DNA of 64,000 bases from Myxococcales bacterium (GTDB lineage: Bacteria; Myxococcota_A; Polyangia; Polyangiales; Houyiibacteriaceae): the NCBI GenBank assembly GCA_029861865.1, contig JAOTYL010000002.1, positions 62,001 through 126,000 of the forward strand, in the 5' to 3' direction. Of the stretch, positions 27,262-34,845 are shown one piece after another. The translations under genes and the position numbers were made by a program. Numbering within the stretch: the first letter of the stretch is position 1; each line of letters starts with the position of its first letter. The notes under the pieces are model-generated. The model was not told the origin of the DNA, did not search any database, and saw nothing but the letters and a program-made list of their open reading frames with translations.

Positions 27262-27645
27262 TCAACGGGTGGGCAACAAGCGGCCGACCCGGCGGTACTT
27301 GCCCTCGAACATCTCGATCCACTCGTCCAGCTTGTCGATCTCGTCCTGATCGAGGCCTTCGAGGTCTCCGGTGAAGAGCTCGTCGTCGAACGCCATTTTG
27401 GCGAGCGCACGCGTGCAGTCCTTGCCCGCAAACATGCCGTAGGGGCCACCGGGACCATAGAAGCTCCGCCCCCGGGTGACGTCGTAAACCTCGCCTCGAA
27501 TCCCGATCAGAAGTGGCTTGCCAGGGTCCGAGCCGTCGTACCCTGCCAGCTCCGCAAGTGTGTAGTCCCGCTCCTCCGCTTCAGGCAATTGCGGTGGCTC
27601 GGACTTCTTACCAAATAGGTTGGAAACCCAACGACCTAGACCCAT
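27262..27645 (-). CDS. Cytochrome b5-like heme-binding protein of the MAPR type
   Basis: The ATG at 27645 begins MGLGRWVSNLFGKK, then at residue 27 RDYTLAELAGYDG, GIRGEVYDVT and FYGPGGPYGMFAGKDCTRAL. The YGPGGPY and AGKDCTRAL elements are typical of membrane-associated progesterone-receptor (MAPR) proteins, which bind heme through Tyr rather than His. At 127 residues it lacks an obvious transmembrane helix. It is 1 bp downstream of the ammonium transporter stop on the same strand. Heme delivery or P450 support is a possible role. Confidence 0.85.
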   Translation of the reverse strand: MGLGRWVSNLFGKKSEPPQLPEAEERDYTLAELAGYDGSDPGKPLLIGIRGEVYDVTRGRSFYGPGGPYGMFAGKDCTRALAKMAFDDELFTGDLEGLDQDEIDKLDEWIEMFEGKYRRVGRLLPTR

Positions 27646-27646
27646 C

Positions 27647-28897
27647 CTACTCGACGAGCGCTCCAGAGCCTCCCATGTGGTAGCCCTCCTCGCCGTGGAG
27701 ATTCGTATCGAGGCCTTCGCTCTCCTCGTCATCCGATACGCGGAGCCCGATCGTCAGGTCGAGCGCCTTGAGAATGATGAACGTGACGCCAAAGGAGTAC
27801 AACGCCGCGACGCCCACCCCCAACAGGTTCTCGAGGAAGAGCGACTTGTTCCCGTAGAGTAGCCCGTTTTCCCCGCCCCAGGCTTCGGCGGCGAGAGCTC
27901 CCGTCAGAATCGCTCCGAGCGCGCCGCCCACACCGTGAATGCCAAATGCGTCGAGCGCATCGTCGTACCCGAGCTTGTTCTTCGCGAGGACGGCGCCGTA
28001 GCAAATGAATCCAGCGGCCACACCCATGACGACCGACCACCCGGGGCCCACGAAACCTGCCGCCGGAGTGATGCACACCAATCCAGCGACGAGACCCGAG
28101 GCCACGCCGAGGGCTGTCGGTTTTCCTTGCTTGATCCATTCGGCAATGGCCCACGCGAAGGCCGCAGCTCCCGCCGCAAGATGAGTATTGACCAGCGCGA
28201 GCGCGGCGTTCTCATTGGAGGCCAGAGCGCTACCAGCATTGAACCCAAACCAACCGAACCAGAGAAGCCCTGCCCCGATGAGGGTAAGCGTGAGATTGTG
28301 TGGCGGGCCGGGACGATTTCGGCGACCGATGACGAGGGCGCACACCAGCGCGGCCACCCCGGACGAGAGGTGAACGACAGTGCCACCCGCGAAATCGAGC
28401 GCGCCACGTGCTCGAAGCCAACCATCCGGACCCCAAACCCAATGACAGATCGGGTCGTAGACGAGGGTCGCCCACAAGAGGATGAACAACACGTACGCCG
28501 AAAACTTCATGCGCTCCGCGATCGCCCCCGAGATCAGTGCCGGAGTGATGATGGCGAACATCATCTGAAACGCCATGAACAAGATGTGAGGGATCGTGGC
28601 GTCGGCGTCTGCCGGCTCGAGCCCTACTCCGTCGAGAAAGGCGTAGTCCAGACCACCGATGAGGCCACCGTAGGCGTCCGGACCAAAGGCCAACGAGTAG
28701 CCGATGAGGACCCACTGCAGCGTGATGATCCCGAGGGCGATGAAACTGTGCATCGTCGTCGACAGCACATTCTTCTCGCTGACCATGCCGCCATAGAACA
28801 ACGCCAGGCCTGGCGTCATCAGCAAGACGAGCGCGCACGACACCATGAGCCATGCGGTGTCTGCTTGATTGATGGTTGCTTCGATAGCTGGTTCCAT
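27647..28897 (-). CDS. amt: Ammonium transporter
   Basis: The ATG at 28897 follows GAGGAGGAACCAGGG, an excellent ribosome site. The 416-residue protein has 11 hydrophobic helices and AmtB motifs, including LALFYGGMV, the twin-His regions TVVHLSSG and AFGIHGVGGALG, and FGFNAGSALA. It conducts NH3/NH4+ across the inner membrane. A glnK gene, usually next to amt, is absent here; the MAPR gene follows instead. Confidence 0.95.
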   Translation of the reverse strand: MEPAIEATINQADTAWLMVSCALVLLMTPGLALFYGGMVSEKNVLSTTMHSFIALGIITLQWVLIGYSLAFGPDAYGGLIGGLDYAFLDGVGLEPADADATIPHILFMAFQMMFAIITPALISGAIAERMKFSAYVLFILLWATLVYDPICHWVWGPDGWLRARGALDFAGGTVVHLSSGVAALVCALVIGRRNRPGPPHNLTLTLIGAGLLWFGWFGFNAGSALASNENAALALVNTHLAAGAAAFAWAIAEWIKQGKPTALGVASGLVAGLVCITPAAGFVGPGWSVVMGVAAGFICYGAVLAKNKLGYDDALDAFGIHGVGGALGAILTGALAAEAWGGENGLLYGNKSLFLENLLGVGVAALYSFGVTFIILKALDLTIGLRVSDDEESEGLDTNLHGEEGYHMGGSGALVE

Positions 28898-29030
28898 CCC
28901 TGGTTCCTCCTCGAATGGCGCGAGCTTAGGCTGGTCCTGTTTCCACTGGATGTGGCCTAGGTTTCCGGACGGTTTCAAACGCCTGAAAACAGGTGGCGCC
29001 GACGGCGGATTCACCTACATTCCGAGCACG

Positions 29031-29225
29031 ATGCGAATCGTCCACGACAAAGAGGTCTGCGCGAATCATGGCCAATGCGTGGGCGCAGCCCCGGAGTTGT
29101 TCAAATTCGCAGACGACGGGTCGCTGATCGTCATCGACCCGAACCCCCCGGAAGAGCTTCGTGAGGCCGCCCAAGATGCCGTCGATGTCTGCCCGGTGCT
29201 GGCGTTGGCGATCGTCGAAGACTGA
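29031..29225 (+). CDS. Small [3Fe-4S]-type ferredoxin
   Basis: The ATG at 29031 gives a 64-residue protein. Its cluster ligands are CANHGQC (CxxHxxC) and a C-terminal CP pair (VDVCPVLALAI). This three-Cys pattern is typical of ferredoxins serving cytochrome P450s in actinobacteria and proteobacteria. No P450 gene is in the window. It is 140 bp from SCP2 on the same strand. Confidence 0.85.
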   Translation: MRIVHDKEVCANHGQCVGAAPELFKFADDGSLIVIDPNPPEELREAAQDAVDVCPVLALAIVED

Positions 29226-29365
29226 AATCACTCTACTTTTAGGACTTGCAAGGGGGTGCATGGAGCCGTGATTTCGGTTACAACTCCCCTTCGGCAAATC
29301 GTACCCAAAAGCCGGTGGAAATGGCCGATCACCCTACGGTCGGCATAGCAAGAGAGGCAAGATTC

Positions 29366-29707
29366 ATGGAATCCGTATCCGAGTTCTTCGAGAAGTTCGA
29401 AAATCGAGCTACCGCCAACCCCGAAGCCGCCACTAGCCCTAACGCGGTCTACCAGTTCAACATCACAGGAGATGGCGGGGGCGACTGGGCCCTCGTTCTC
29501 ACGAAAGGCAAGACGGACGGATTCGTCATCGAGGGCAAACACGACAGCCCGGGTGCGACCGTCACGGTTTCGTCCGAAGATTGGCTCGGGATGCTCAATG
29601 GCTCCGTCAACCCCATGCAGGCGTTCATGTCTGGCAAGATCAAGATCGATGGCGACATGACGCTGGCGATGAGCCTACAGCAGGTCATGAACCTGGCGCA
29701 GGACTGA
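29366..29707 (+). CDS. SCP2 sterol-carrier-fold protein
   Basis: I chose the ATG at 29366 (AGAGAGG site upstream) because MESVSEFFEKFENRATANPE is the normal SCP2 start. The 113-residue domain has VYQFNITGDGGGDW, ATVTVSSEDWLGMLNG and the PMQAFMSGKIKIDGDM motif. SCP2 binds lipids in a hydrophobic tunnel. It precedes a TetR gene by 21 bp. Confidence 0.92.
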   Translation: MESVSEFFEKFENRATANPEAATSPNAVYQFNITGDGGGDWALVLTKGKTDGFVIEGKHDSPGATVTVSSEDWLGMLNGSVNPMQAFMSGKIKIDGDMTLAMSLQQVMNLAQD

Positions 29708-29728
29708 GTCACCGGAGCTCGTGAATCG

Positions 29729-30385
29729 ATGGGGTGGCTCGTTAGTCGCGAGGCCGCCCCTTTGTTTCCCATGCCTCGTTCTTCGATCAAACCCGCCACC
29801 GACGCGCGCACCCGACTGAGCCCCGAGGACCGTCGTGAGCAACTGCTCCGTGTCACATCGGAGATCATCGCGGCGGACGGCGTCGACATGGTTCGCATTC
29901 CATACGTGGCCGCCGCTGCCGGTATCACGCGGCCCGTCGTCTACAAGTTCTTCCCCAACCGCCACGAGCTCATCAAGGGCGTTCTCGAAGACTTTCGGGA
30001 GGAGTTCGCGCGAAGAACGCCGAATACCTTGAGCAGTAGGACTGGCGAAATCGGATCGATAGCTCGCGTGTTCATCGACGCGGCATGCGACACGATCGAG
30101 GCAAAAGGCTCCGGCGGGTGGCAGTTGATGCGAACCGTCGCCCCAGACGCCGAGATCGCGGCGATCAGCAAGGATTTCAGGGGTCAACTGGTAGCGCCTT
30201 GGCTTGTCCCGCTCCGGGAGCTCACCGGCGTCGATGATTCCGAAGCGCGCGCGTTGTCCGACATGTTCCTCAGTGGAGCCGGTGAGATCGTGCAGCGTTG
30301 GATCGACGGCGAATTCAGTCGTGAGCAGGTCGCCACCCTTCTCGGCCGGATCATCCTCGCCGTCTTGATCGAGTTTACCGAGTAA
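29729..30385 (+). CDS. TetR family transcriptional regulator
   Basis: The 218-residue protein has a TetR DNA-binding region (LSPEDRREQLLRVTSEII and ITRPVVYKFFPNRHELI) and a helical effector domain. The start at 29729 has a GGAG site; the ATG at 29771 would remove 14 residues and is also possible. It lies between SCP2 and MenB genes in the same direction and may regulate this lipid block. Confidence 0.88.
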   Translation: MGWLVSREAAPLFPMPRSSIKPATDARTRLSPEDRREQLLRVTSEIIAADGVDMVRIPYVAAAAGITRPVVYKFFPNRHELIKGVLEDFREEFARRTPNTLSSRTGEIGSIARVFIDAACDTIEAKGSGGWQLMRTVAPDAEIAAISKDFRGQLVAPWLVPLRELTGVDDSEARALSDMFLSGAGEIVQRWIDGEFSREQVATLLGRIILAVLIEFTE

Positions 30386-30391
30386 ACCGCG

Positions 30392-31288
30392 ATGGTTTCC
30401 AAGCTATTCGACCCATCGAAGTGGACAGAGGTTGCGGGCTTCGATCTCAGGGACATCACATACCATCGCGCAAACGATCAGGGCACGGTTCGTGTCGCCT
30501 TTGATCGGCCCGAGGTTCGGAATGCCTTTCGACCGGGCACGGTCGATGAGCTTTACCGCGTCTTGGAGCACGCGCGGCAGACGTCGGACGTCGGTTGTGT
30601 CTTGCTGACGGGCAACGGACCCTCGCCCAAAGATGGAGGCTGGGCATTTTGCTCGGGTGGCGATCAGCGCATCCGGGGCAAGGATGGCTACAAGTACGAA
30701 ACCGATGCCGGCGGCGAAATCGATCCCGCACGGCTCGGACGCTTGCACATTCTTGAAGTCCAACGTTTGATTCGGTTCATGCCCAAGATTGTGATCGCCG
30801 TGGTCCCCGGCTGGGCCGTGGGCGGTGGCCATAGTCTTCACGTCGTCTGCGACATGACGATCGCAAGCCGGGAGCACGCGCTCTTCAAGCAGACCGACCC
30901 AGACGTTGCCAGCTTCGATAGCGGCTACGGCTCCGCATTGCTTGCTCGTCAGGTCGGTCAAAAGAAAGCGCGCGAAGTGTTCTTCGTGGGGCTCGACTAT
31001 GATGCTCGACAAGCCGCCGACATGGGGATGGTCAACGCCGTCGTGCCCCACGCCGAGCTCGAAGACTTCGCCCTTTCATGGGCCGCTGCGATCAATTCCA
31101 AGAGCCCCACGGCCATGCGAATGCTCAAATTCGGCTTCAACATGATCGACGACGGGCTCGTCGGACAGCAGATTTTCGCAGGCGAAGCTACGCGTTTGGC
31201 CTATGGAACGGACGAGGCTCAAGAAGGACGCGATGCCTTTCTCGAAAAACGACCGCAGGACTACCGGAAGTTCCCCTGGCACTACTGA
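30392..31288 (+). CDS. menB: 1,4-dihydroxy-2-naphthoyl-CoA synthase-type crotonase
   Basis: The 298-residue crotonase-fold protein has MenB signatures: GGWAFCSGGDQRIRGKDGY, HILEVQRLIRFMPK, TDPDVASFDSGYGSA and C-terminal EGRDAFLEKR. MenB cyclises o-succinylbenzoyl-CoA in menaquinone synthesis. No other men gene is in this window, so it is an orphan here. It could instead serve a related ring-forming or cleaving step, but the motifs fit MenB well. It is 6 bp from the TetR stop. Confidence 0.88.
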   Translation: MVSKLFDPSKWTEVAGFDLRDITYHRANDQGTVRVAFDRPEVRNAFRPGTVDELYRVLEHARQTSDVGCVLLTGNGPSPKDGGWAFCSGGDQRIRGKDGYKYETDAGGEIDPARLGRLHILEVQRLIRFMPKIVIAVVPGWAVGGGHSLHVVCDMTIASREHALFKQTDPDVASFDSGYGSALLARQVGQKKAREVFFVGLDYDARQAADMGMVNAVVPHAELEDFALSWAAAINSKSPTAMRMLKFGFNMIDDGLVGQQIFAGEATRLAYGTDEAQEGRDAFLEKRPQDYRKFPWHY

Positions 31289-31391
31289 TCGGGGCGCTTC
31301 CTGACTATTTGTCAAAATTAGGCTACCCTTTACCACTTAGACTCACAATCGGCCCTGACACCGAGGGGCTATTCAGAGAACGGAGCAAGTC

Positions 31392-31826
31392 ATTTCAAGC
31401 AAGATATTCGTAGGGAACCTCGACTTTGGAACCACCGATGAGCAGTTACGCGAGCTCTTCGGAGAAATAGGCGAAGTCGTAGACGTTCACATCCCAAAGG
31501 ATCGCGAAACCGGGAGACCCCGAGGATTCGCGTTCGTTCGATTCGCAGCCGAGGAGCACGCCGCCCAAGCCGTCGAGCAAGTCCACGGACGAGAGGTTGC
31601 AGGCCGTGCGCTGCGCCTAGATATTGCCGAGGACCGTCCGCGCCAACCGCGCCCACGACGCGACTTCGGACCGCCGAGAGACCCTGGCGGCTATGACAGC
31701 CACGGGGGCTACAACGATCGTGGCAGCTACAACCGAGGCGGCCACGATGACCGCGGCGGCTACGAGAAGCCCAAGCGCGCCAAGGGAAGCCGACGCGGTC
31801 TTCGCGGCAAGAAGCGCAGCCTGTAA
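31392..31826 (+). CDS. RRM RNA-binding protein, apparent ATT start codon
   Basis: I found this gene by hand translation. The frame is open from a stop at 31356 and has no ATG, GTG or TTG before the conserved domain. ATT at 31392 lies 6 bp after GGAG and gives (M)SSKIFVGNLDFGTTDEQL, exactly where ATG sits in relatives. The domain has RNP2 IFVGNL (residues 5-10) and RNP1 RGFAFVRF (44-51). A Gly/Tyr/Asp/Arg-rich tail and a basic KPKRAKGSRRGLRGKK end follow (144 residues). Single-RRM proteins of this type bind RNA in stress or cold adaptation. A frame error is the alternative explanation. Confidence 0.88.
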   Translation: MSSKIFVGNLDFGTTDEQLRELFGEIGEVVDVHIPKDRETGRPRGFAFVRFAAEEHAAQAVEQVHGREVAGRALRLDIAEDRPRQPRPRRDFGPPRDPGGYDSHGGYNDRGSYNRGGHDDRGGYEKPKRAKGSRRGLRGKKRSL

Positions 31827-31848
31827 CAACAGCGACGGCTTAAAAAAT

Positions 31849-31876
31849 CTCGGGCGAGGTGTGAACCCCGCCCGAG
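31849..31876 (+). terminator. Hairpin after RRM gene
   Basis: CTCGGGCG pairs with CGCCCGAG. An inner GGT/ACC stem caps with a GTGA (GNRA-type) loop across one A-C mismatch. It begins 22 bp after the stop at 31826. The downstream tail is only moderately T-rich, so termination strength is uncertain. The rest of the 269-bp gap up to 32096 shows nothing I can identify beyond an AGGT-n5-ACCT short inverted repeat near 32023. Confidence 0.6.
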
Positions 31877-32095
31877 TGCCCGTTGTGTTGTACCCCCAAG
31901 GAGTGTGATCTCGATTTGCCCTGTGTCGGAGGGTCGCTGATCAGCCGCCGACAGTTGCACGGTAAAGGTTTGGGAGCACGGTTGTCAAGAAGTATTTTTG
32001 GTCACAAATGTACATAAGTTACAGGTAGTTAACCTGAGCGTGCTCACCGAAGAGGACCGGTACGGGCATGTTCTGTCTGGTATTGTTGGCGACGA

Positions 32096-32482
32096 ATGCG
32101 AGGGGGACCATCGAGCTCAGTAGACCTGGAACTGCGGCACGGGGATGTCGTCGAATTCGTGATTCGCGGCTCCTGCATGCCATCGCTGACGAGCGGCGAC
32201 CCCGTCCGCGTGAAGAAGCGCAAAATCTACGCACCGGGAGATGTCGTAGTCGTGCGCCGAAGCGACTACTGGGACGCACATCGCTTCTTGGGATACGCCC
32301 CGACCGCCCGCGGCATGGTCGTGCTGACACAAGCGGACAGCGCCTTACATCCAGACGTGGTTAGCATGCCAACCGCAGTCGTGGGGAGAGTCGAGTGCGA
32401 TGTCACGCTGGCTGACCGCGGCGGGGCGCTCGGGAAATACGCCAAAGCCATTGTCCGACGGGTCTTTGGAGGCCGTAGATGA
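32096..32482 (+). CDS. S24/S26-type serine peptidase-like protein of peptide-modification cluster
   Basis: The 128-residue protein aligns with signal peptidase/LexA-type folds: nucleophile region VIRGSCMPSLTSGDPVRV (Ser26), then PGDVVVVRR and a DAHRFLGY segment. The His there (62) rather than Lys suggests a Ser-His dyad as in S26B peptidases. No transmembrane anchor is visible. Its stop overlaps the kinase start by 4 bp, making it the first gene of the cluster. It may cleave the leader of the precursor, but RiPP-cluster members of this family have no settled role. Confidence 0.75.
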   Translation: MRGGPSSSVDLELRHGDVVEFVIRGSCMPSLTSGDPVRVKKRKIYAPGDVVVVRRSDYWDAHRFLGYAPTARGMVVLTQADSALHPDVVSMPTAVVGRVECDVTLADRGGALGKYAKAIVRRVFGGRR

Positions 32483-33345
32483 GCACGCTCACCCTCGAGT
32501 TCGCTCATTGCCGCTATCGGCTCACAGGGTTGTTGCCCGAGCAAGAGAGGCACGTTCGGGCACGTTTTGGTGCGCTCGAGTGCCCGGCGGCGCTGGCGCC
32601 GGATGTCGAGATCGAAGTCGTCCAGAGTCCAGAGCCCGAGCGTTTCATGGCTAGGCCCATCGGCCCGGTCGAATACCGGGTGGAGATGGCATACGGGGAG
32701 AGGCAAATCGCCATAGCGGGGATTGGCTTTTCAGCGGCCATCGAGCGAGCGTCGTTTCGGACGCAAATGCAGACATGCCTCGGTGACGAATGGTTCTTGA
32801 GCGCGTTTGAGAACCTGCTCCGCGTCGTGGCTGCGTATCGCCTCTTCAGCGTTGGCGCGCTCGTCATCCACAGCGCTGCCTTGTCCGATGGCGAGCGCGG
32901 GTTTCTGTTCTGTGGTCGATCCGGGGCGGGCAAGACTACGATTTGCGTCCTCGCGGACACCCTGCGACTGACCATCTTCAGTGACGAGCTGAATGCGATC
33001 GTGCCGAGCGGTGAATCCTTCTCGCTACAGGCGATGCCGTTCGCAGGCGATTTCGGCGGGACGCCTATCCGGCACCCCCCTTTTCCGCTCACCGGCTTGC
33101 TCGGTCTCGAGCACGCATTGGTGGCACGTCTCGACACCTGCTCGCAAGCCCAGGCGGTTTCGCGTATCGTTGCGTCGTGCCCGTACCTGAACGCGGATCC
33201 CATGGTGTCGGAGCAACTGACCGAGCGTGCCGTTCAGCTCGTCGATCGGATTCCCTTGCGCGTGCTTTCTTTTGCGACGGACACGACCTTCTGGAGCGTA
33301 TTGGATCATGAATACAGAATTGCCCAAGCAGCACTACCGCGTTGA
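32479..33345 (+). CDS. HprK-like kinase of peptide-modification cluster
   Basis: The 288-residue protein has a P-loop GRSGAGKTT at about 146-154, preceded by LVIHSAALSDGERGFLFC and followed by the acidic FSDELNA. This resembles the HPr Ser kinase C-terminal domain and the HprK-related kinases of RiPP (especially lasso) loci. Some of these phosphorylate a C-terminal Ser of the peptide; the precursor here ends in Ser-Ser. It overlaps the PqqD-like gene by 38 bp, so expression is tightly coupled. Confidence 0.82.
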   Translation: MSTLTLEFAHCRYRLTGLLPEQERHVRARFGALECPAALAPDVEIEVVQSPEPERFMARPIGPVEYRVEMAYGERQIAIAGIGFSAAIERASFRTQMQTCLGDEWFLSAFENLLRVVAAYRLFSVGALVIHSAALSDGERGFLFCGRSGAGKTTICVLADTLRLTIFSDELNAIVPSGESFSLQAMPFAGDFGGTPIRHPPFPLTGLLGLEHALVARLDTCSQAQAVSRIVASCPYLNADPMVSEQLTERAVQLVDRIPLRVLSFATDTTFWSVLDHEYRIAQAALPR

Positions 33346-33589
33346 CCCGCACGCTCGCTTTCGTGTGCTGGATGGCGAAGGCATTTTCGTTTTGCAGAAG
33401 GCAGGAGAGGTGTTGGTCATCAACCAGGTTGGCGCATTCATCGTCGAACAGCTCCAAGCTGAACGAACCCTCGACGACGTGGTAACCGCCGTCACCGAAC
33501 GTTACTCCGTGGACCGCGCGCAGGCGCAGACCGATGCTGGCTCGCTCATCGAGGCACTCCTCGAGGCGGGTGCACTCGCAGCCTCATGA
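33308..33589 (+). CDS. PqqD-like RiPP recognition element protein
   Basis: The ATG at 33308 gives a 93-residue protein with a winged-helix PqqD pattern: VLDGEGIFVLQKAGEVLVIN, then QVGAFIVEQLQAERTLDDVV and a helix SLIEALLEAGALAAS. PqqD-like proteins bind the leader of a precursor peptide and present it to the modifying enzyme. It overlaps the kinase gene by 38 bp and the radical SAM gene by 4 bp. Confidence 0.88.
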   Translation: MNTELPKQHYRVDPHARFRVLDGEGIFVLQKAGEVLVINQVGAFIVEQLQAERTLDDVVTAVTERYSVDRAQAQTDAGSLIEALLEAGALAAS

Positions 33590-34641
33590 GCTTCTCTAAC
33601 ACGATCAAGCGCAGCTGGAACGAGAATCGTCTCGTGTCGGTGCTTCTCGAGCTCACTTACGCGTGCAATCTAGACTGCTCGTTCTGTTACAACGACCTCG
33701 CCCTCGAAGGGCAAGAGCTCAGTCTAGCGCAGTACCGGGCGCTGCTTGACGAGCTCGCATCGCTTTCAGTGCTCAACTTGACTCTGAGTGGGGGGGAACC
33801 ACTCGCCCATCCTCACTTCTACGAAATCGGAGGCTACGCACGGAAGCTCGGCTTCGTGGTGCGTCTGAAGAGCAACGGGCACGCGCTCAAAGAGTCGGTG
33901 GCGCGCAGGATCCAGAACGAGGTCGACCCGTTCATCGTCGAGGTGAGCCTCCATGGTGCGATCGCGGCCACCCACGACCGCCAGACCCGTGTCGTAGGAA
34001 GCTTCGACCGTCTCGTGTCCAACGTGCGGGCAATGAAATCGCTCGGCATGCGCCTGAAGGCCAACAGCGTACTAACCCTCTGGAACGAGACCGAGGTCGA
34101 GGCGATGTTCGCGCTCTGTGACGAGCTTGGCGTTCCGCTTCAAATCGACGCCGAGGTAAAACCGAGGGATGACGGCGATGCGAGCCCGCTCGAAATCGCT
34201 GCAAGTGCCTCCGGGTTGGCGAACTACTCGAAAGCCCTTGCTTTACAGCTCAAGGGGGACGAAACGGTCGCTAGCGTGGTCGCCTCTACGCAACGGGAGG
34301 CCAGGGTTGGGACCGAGAAGCATTGCGGTGCCGGCTCCAACCACCTGAGCGTCGATCCCTATGGCAATGTGCTGCCGTGCGTGCAATGGCGGGCCCCCGT
34401 CGGCAATCTGCATGAGCGCGGCATCACCGAGATCTGGGCCGAGTCGATCACGCTTCGAGACGTGCGGCAAACCACCATAGCAGCCCGACGCATGCTGGAA
34501 GATCTGGGCGAAGCGAGTTTGGTCGCGAATTTCTGTCCCGGCGCGGCCCACACGCATTCGGGTGATCCGCTGGCGATGTATCCGGCGGCCCAGCAACGAA
34601 TTGAGCCGGGTCGCGCACGGGTCCGACTTCCTGTATTGTAG
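33586..34641 (+). CDS. Radical SAM/SPASM-like peptide-modifying enzyme (PqqE-like)
   Basis: This 351-residue protein has the radical SAM cluster motif ACNLDCSFC (Cys27, 31, 34), SAM-binding LSGGEP (about 67-72) and EVSLHGA. The C-terminal Cys set HCGAGSNHLSVDPYGNVLPC plus NFCPGAA suggests a SPASM or twitch auxiliary Fe-S site. Enzymes of this type install C-C, thioether or ether crosslinks in RiPP precursors. It is coupled to the PqqD gene and followed 14 bp later by the precursor gene. Confidence 0.9.
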   Translation: MSFSNTIKRSWNENRLVSVLLELTYACNLDCSFCYNDLALEGQELSLAQYRALLDELASLSVLNLTLSGGEPLAHPHFYEIGGYARKLGFVVRLKSNGHALKESVARRIQNEVDPFIVEVSLHGAIAATHDRQTRVVGSFDRLVSNVRAMKSLGMRLKANSVLTLWNETEVEAMFALCDELGVPLQIDAEVKPRDDGDASPLEIAASASGLANYSKALALQLKGDETVASVVASTQREARVGTEKHCGAGSNHLSVDPYGNVLPCVQWRAPVGNLHERGITEIWAESITLRDVRQTTIAARRMLEDLGEASLVANFCPGAAHTHSGDPLAMYPAAQQRIEPGRARVRLPVL

Positions 34642-34655
34642 CCGCGAGGGGCGAA

Positions 34656-34838
34656 GTGGAACGCAAGACCAAGACCGAACAATCCGAATCCGACTCAGAA
34701 TCCGTCGAGCGCGAGCCGTACGAGACGCCACGTGTCGTGTACCGCGAACCTTTGGAGGCCGTTGCAACCGTTTGCACGCCCGCACCACCTGCCAAGAGCA
34801 CTGTGATGGTGTGCCCGAGCGGGCCCATCAGCTCCTGA
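34656..34838 (+). CDS. Candidate RiPP precursor peptide
   Basis: A GTG start with GAGGGG 5-10 bp upstream gives 60 residues. Residues 1-20 are acidic and Ser/Glu-rich. Two YxxP motifs follow in tandem, YETP (22-25) and YREP (29-32), then EAVATVC. The C-terminal 20 residues contain Cys53 and Cys40 precedes them; Pro and Gly are frequent, and the end is GPISS. YxxP is the known recognition motif of lasso-type leaders for PqqD/B1-like proteins. Its position directly after the radical SAM gene makes it the substrate candidate. No homologue is recognised. Confidence 0.72.
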   Translation: MERKTKTEQSESDSESVEREPYETPRVVYREPLEAVATVCTPAPPAKSTVMVCPSGPISS

Positions 34839-34845
34839 TCGCACC

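Noticed and set aside
31982-32016. TTGTCA-type -35 box before the RiPP locus
   Set aside because: No acceptable -10 hexamer at 16-18 bp spacing, so no promoter is called.
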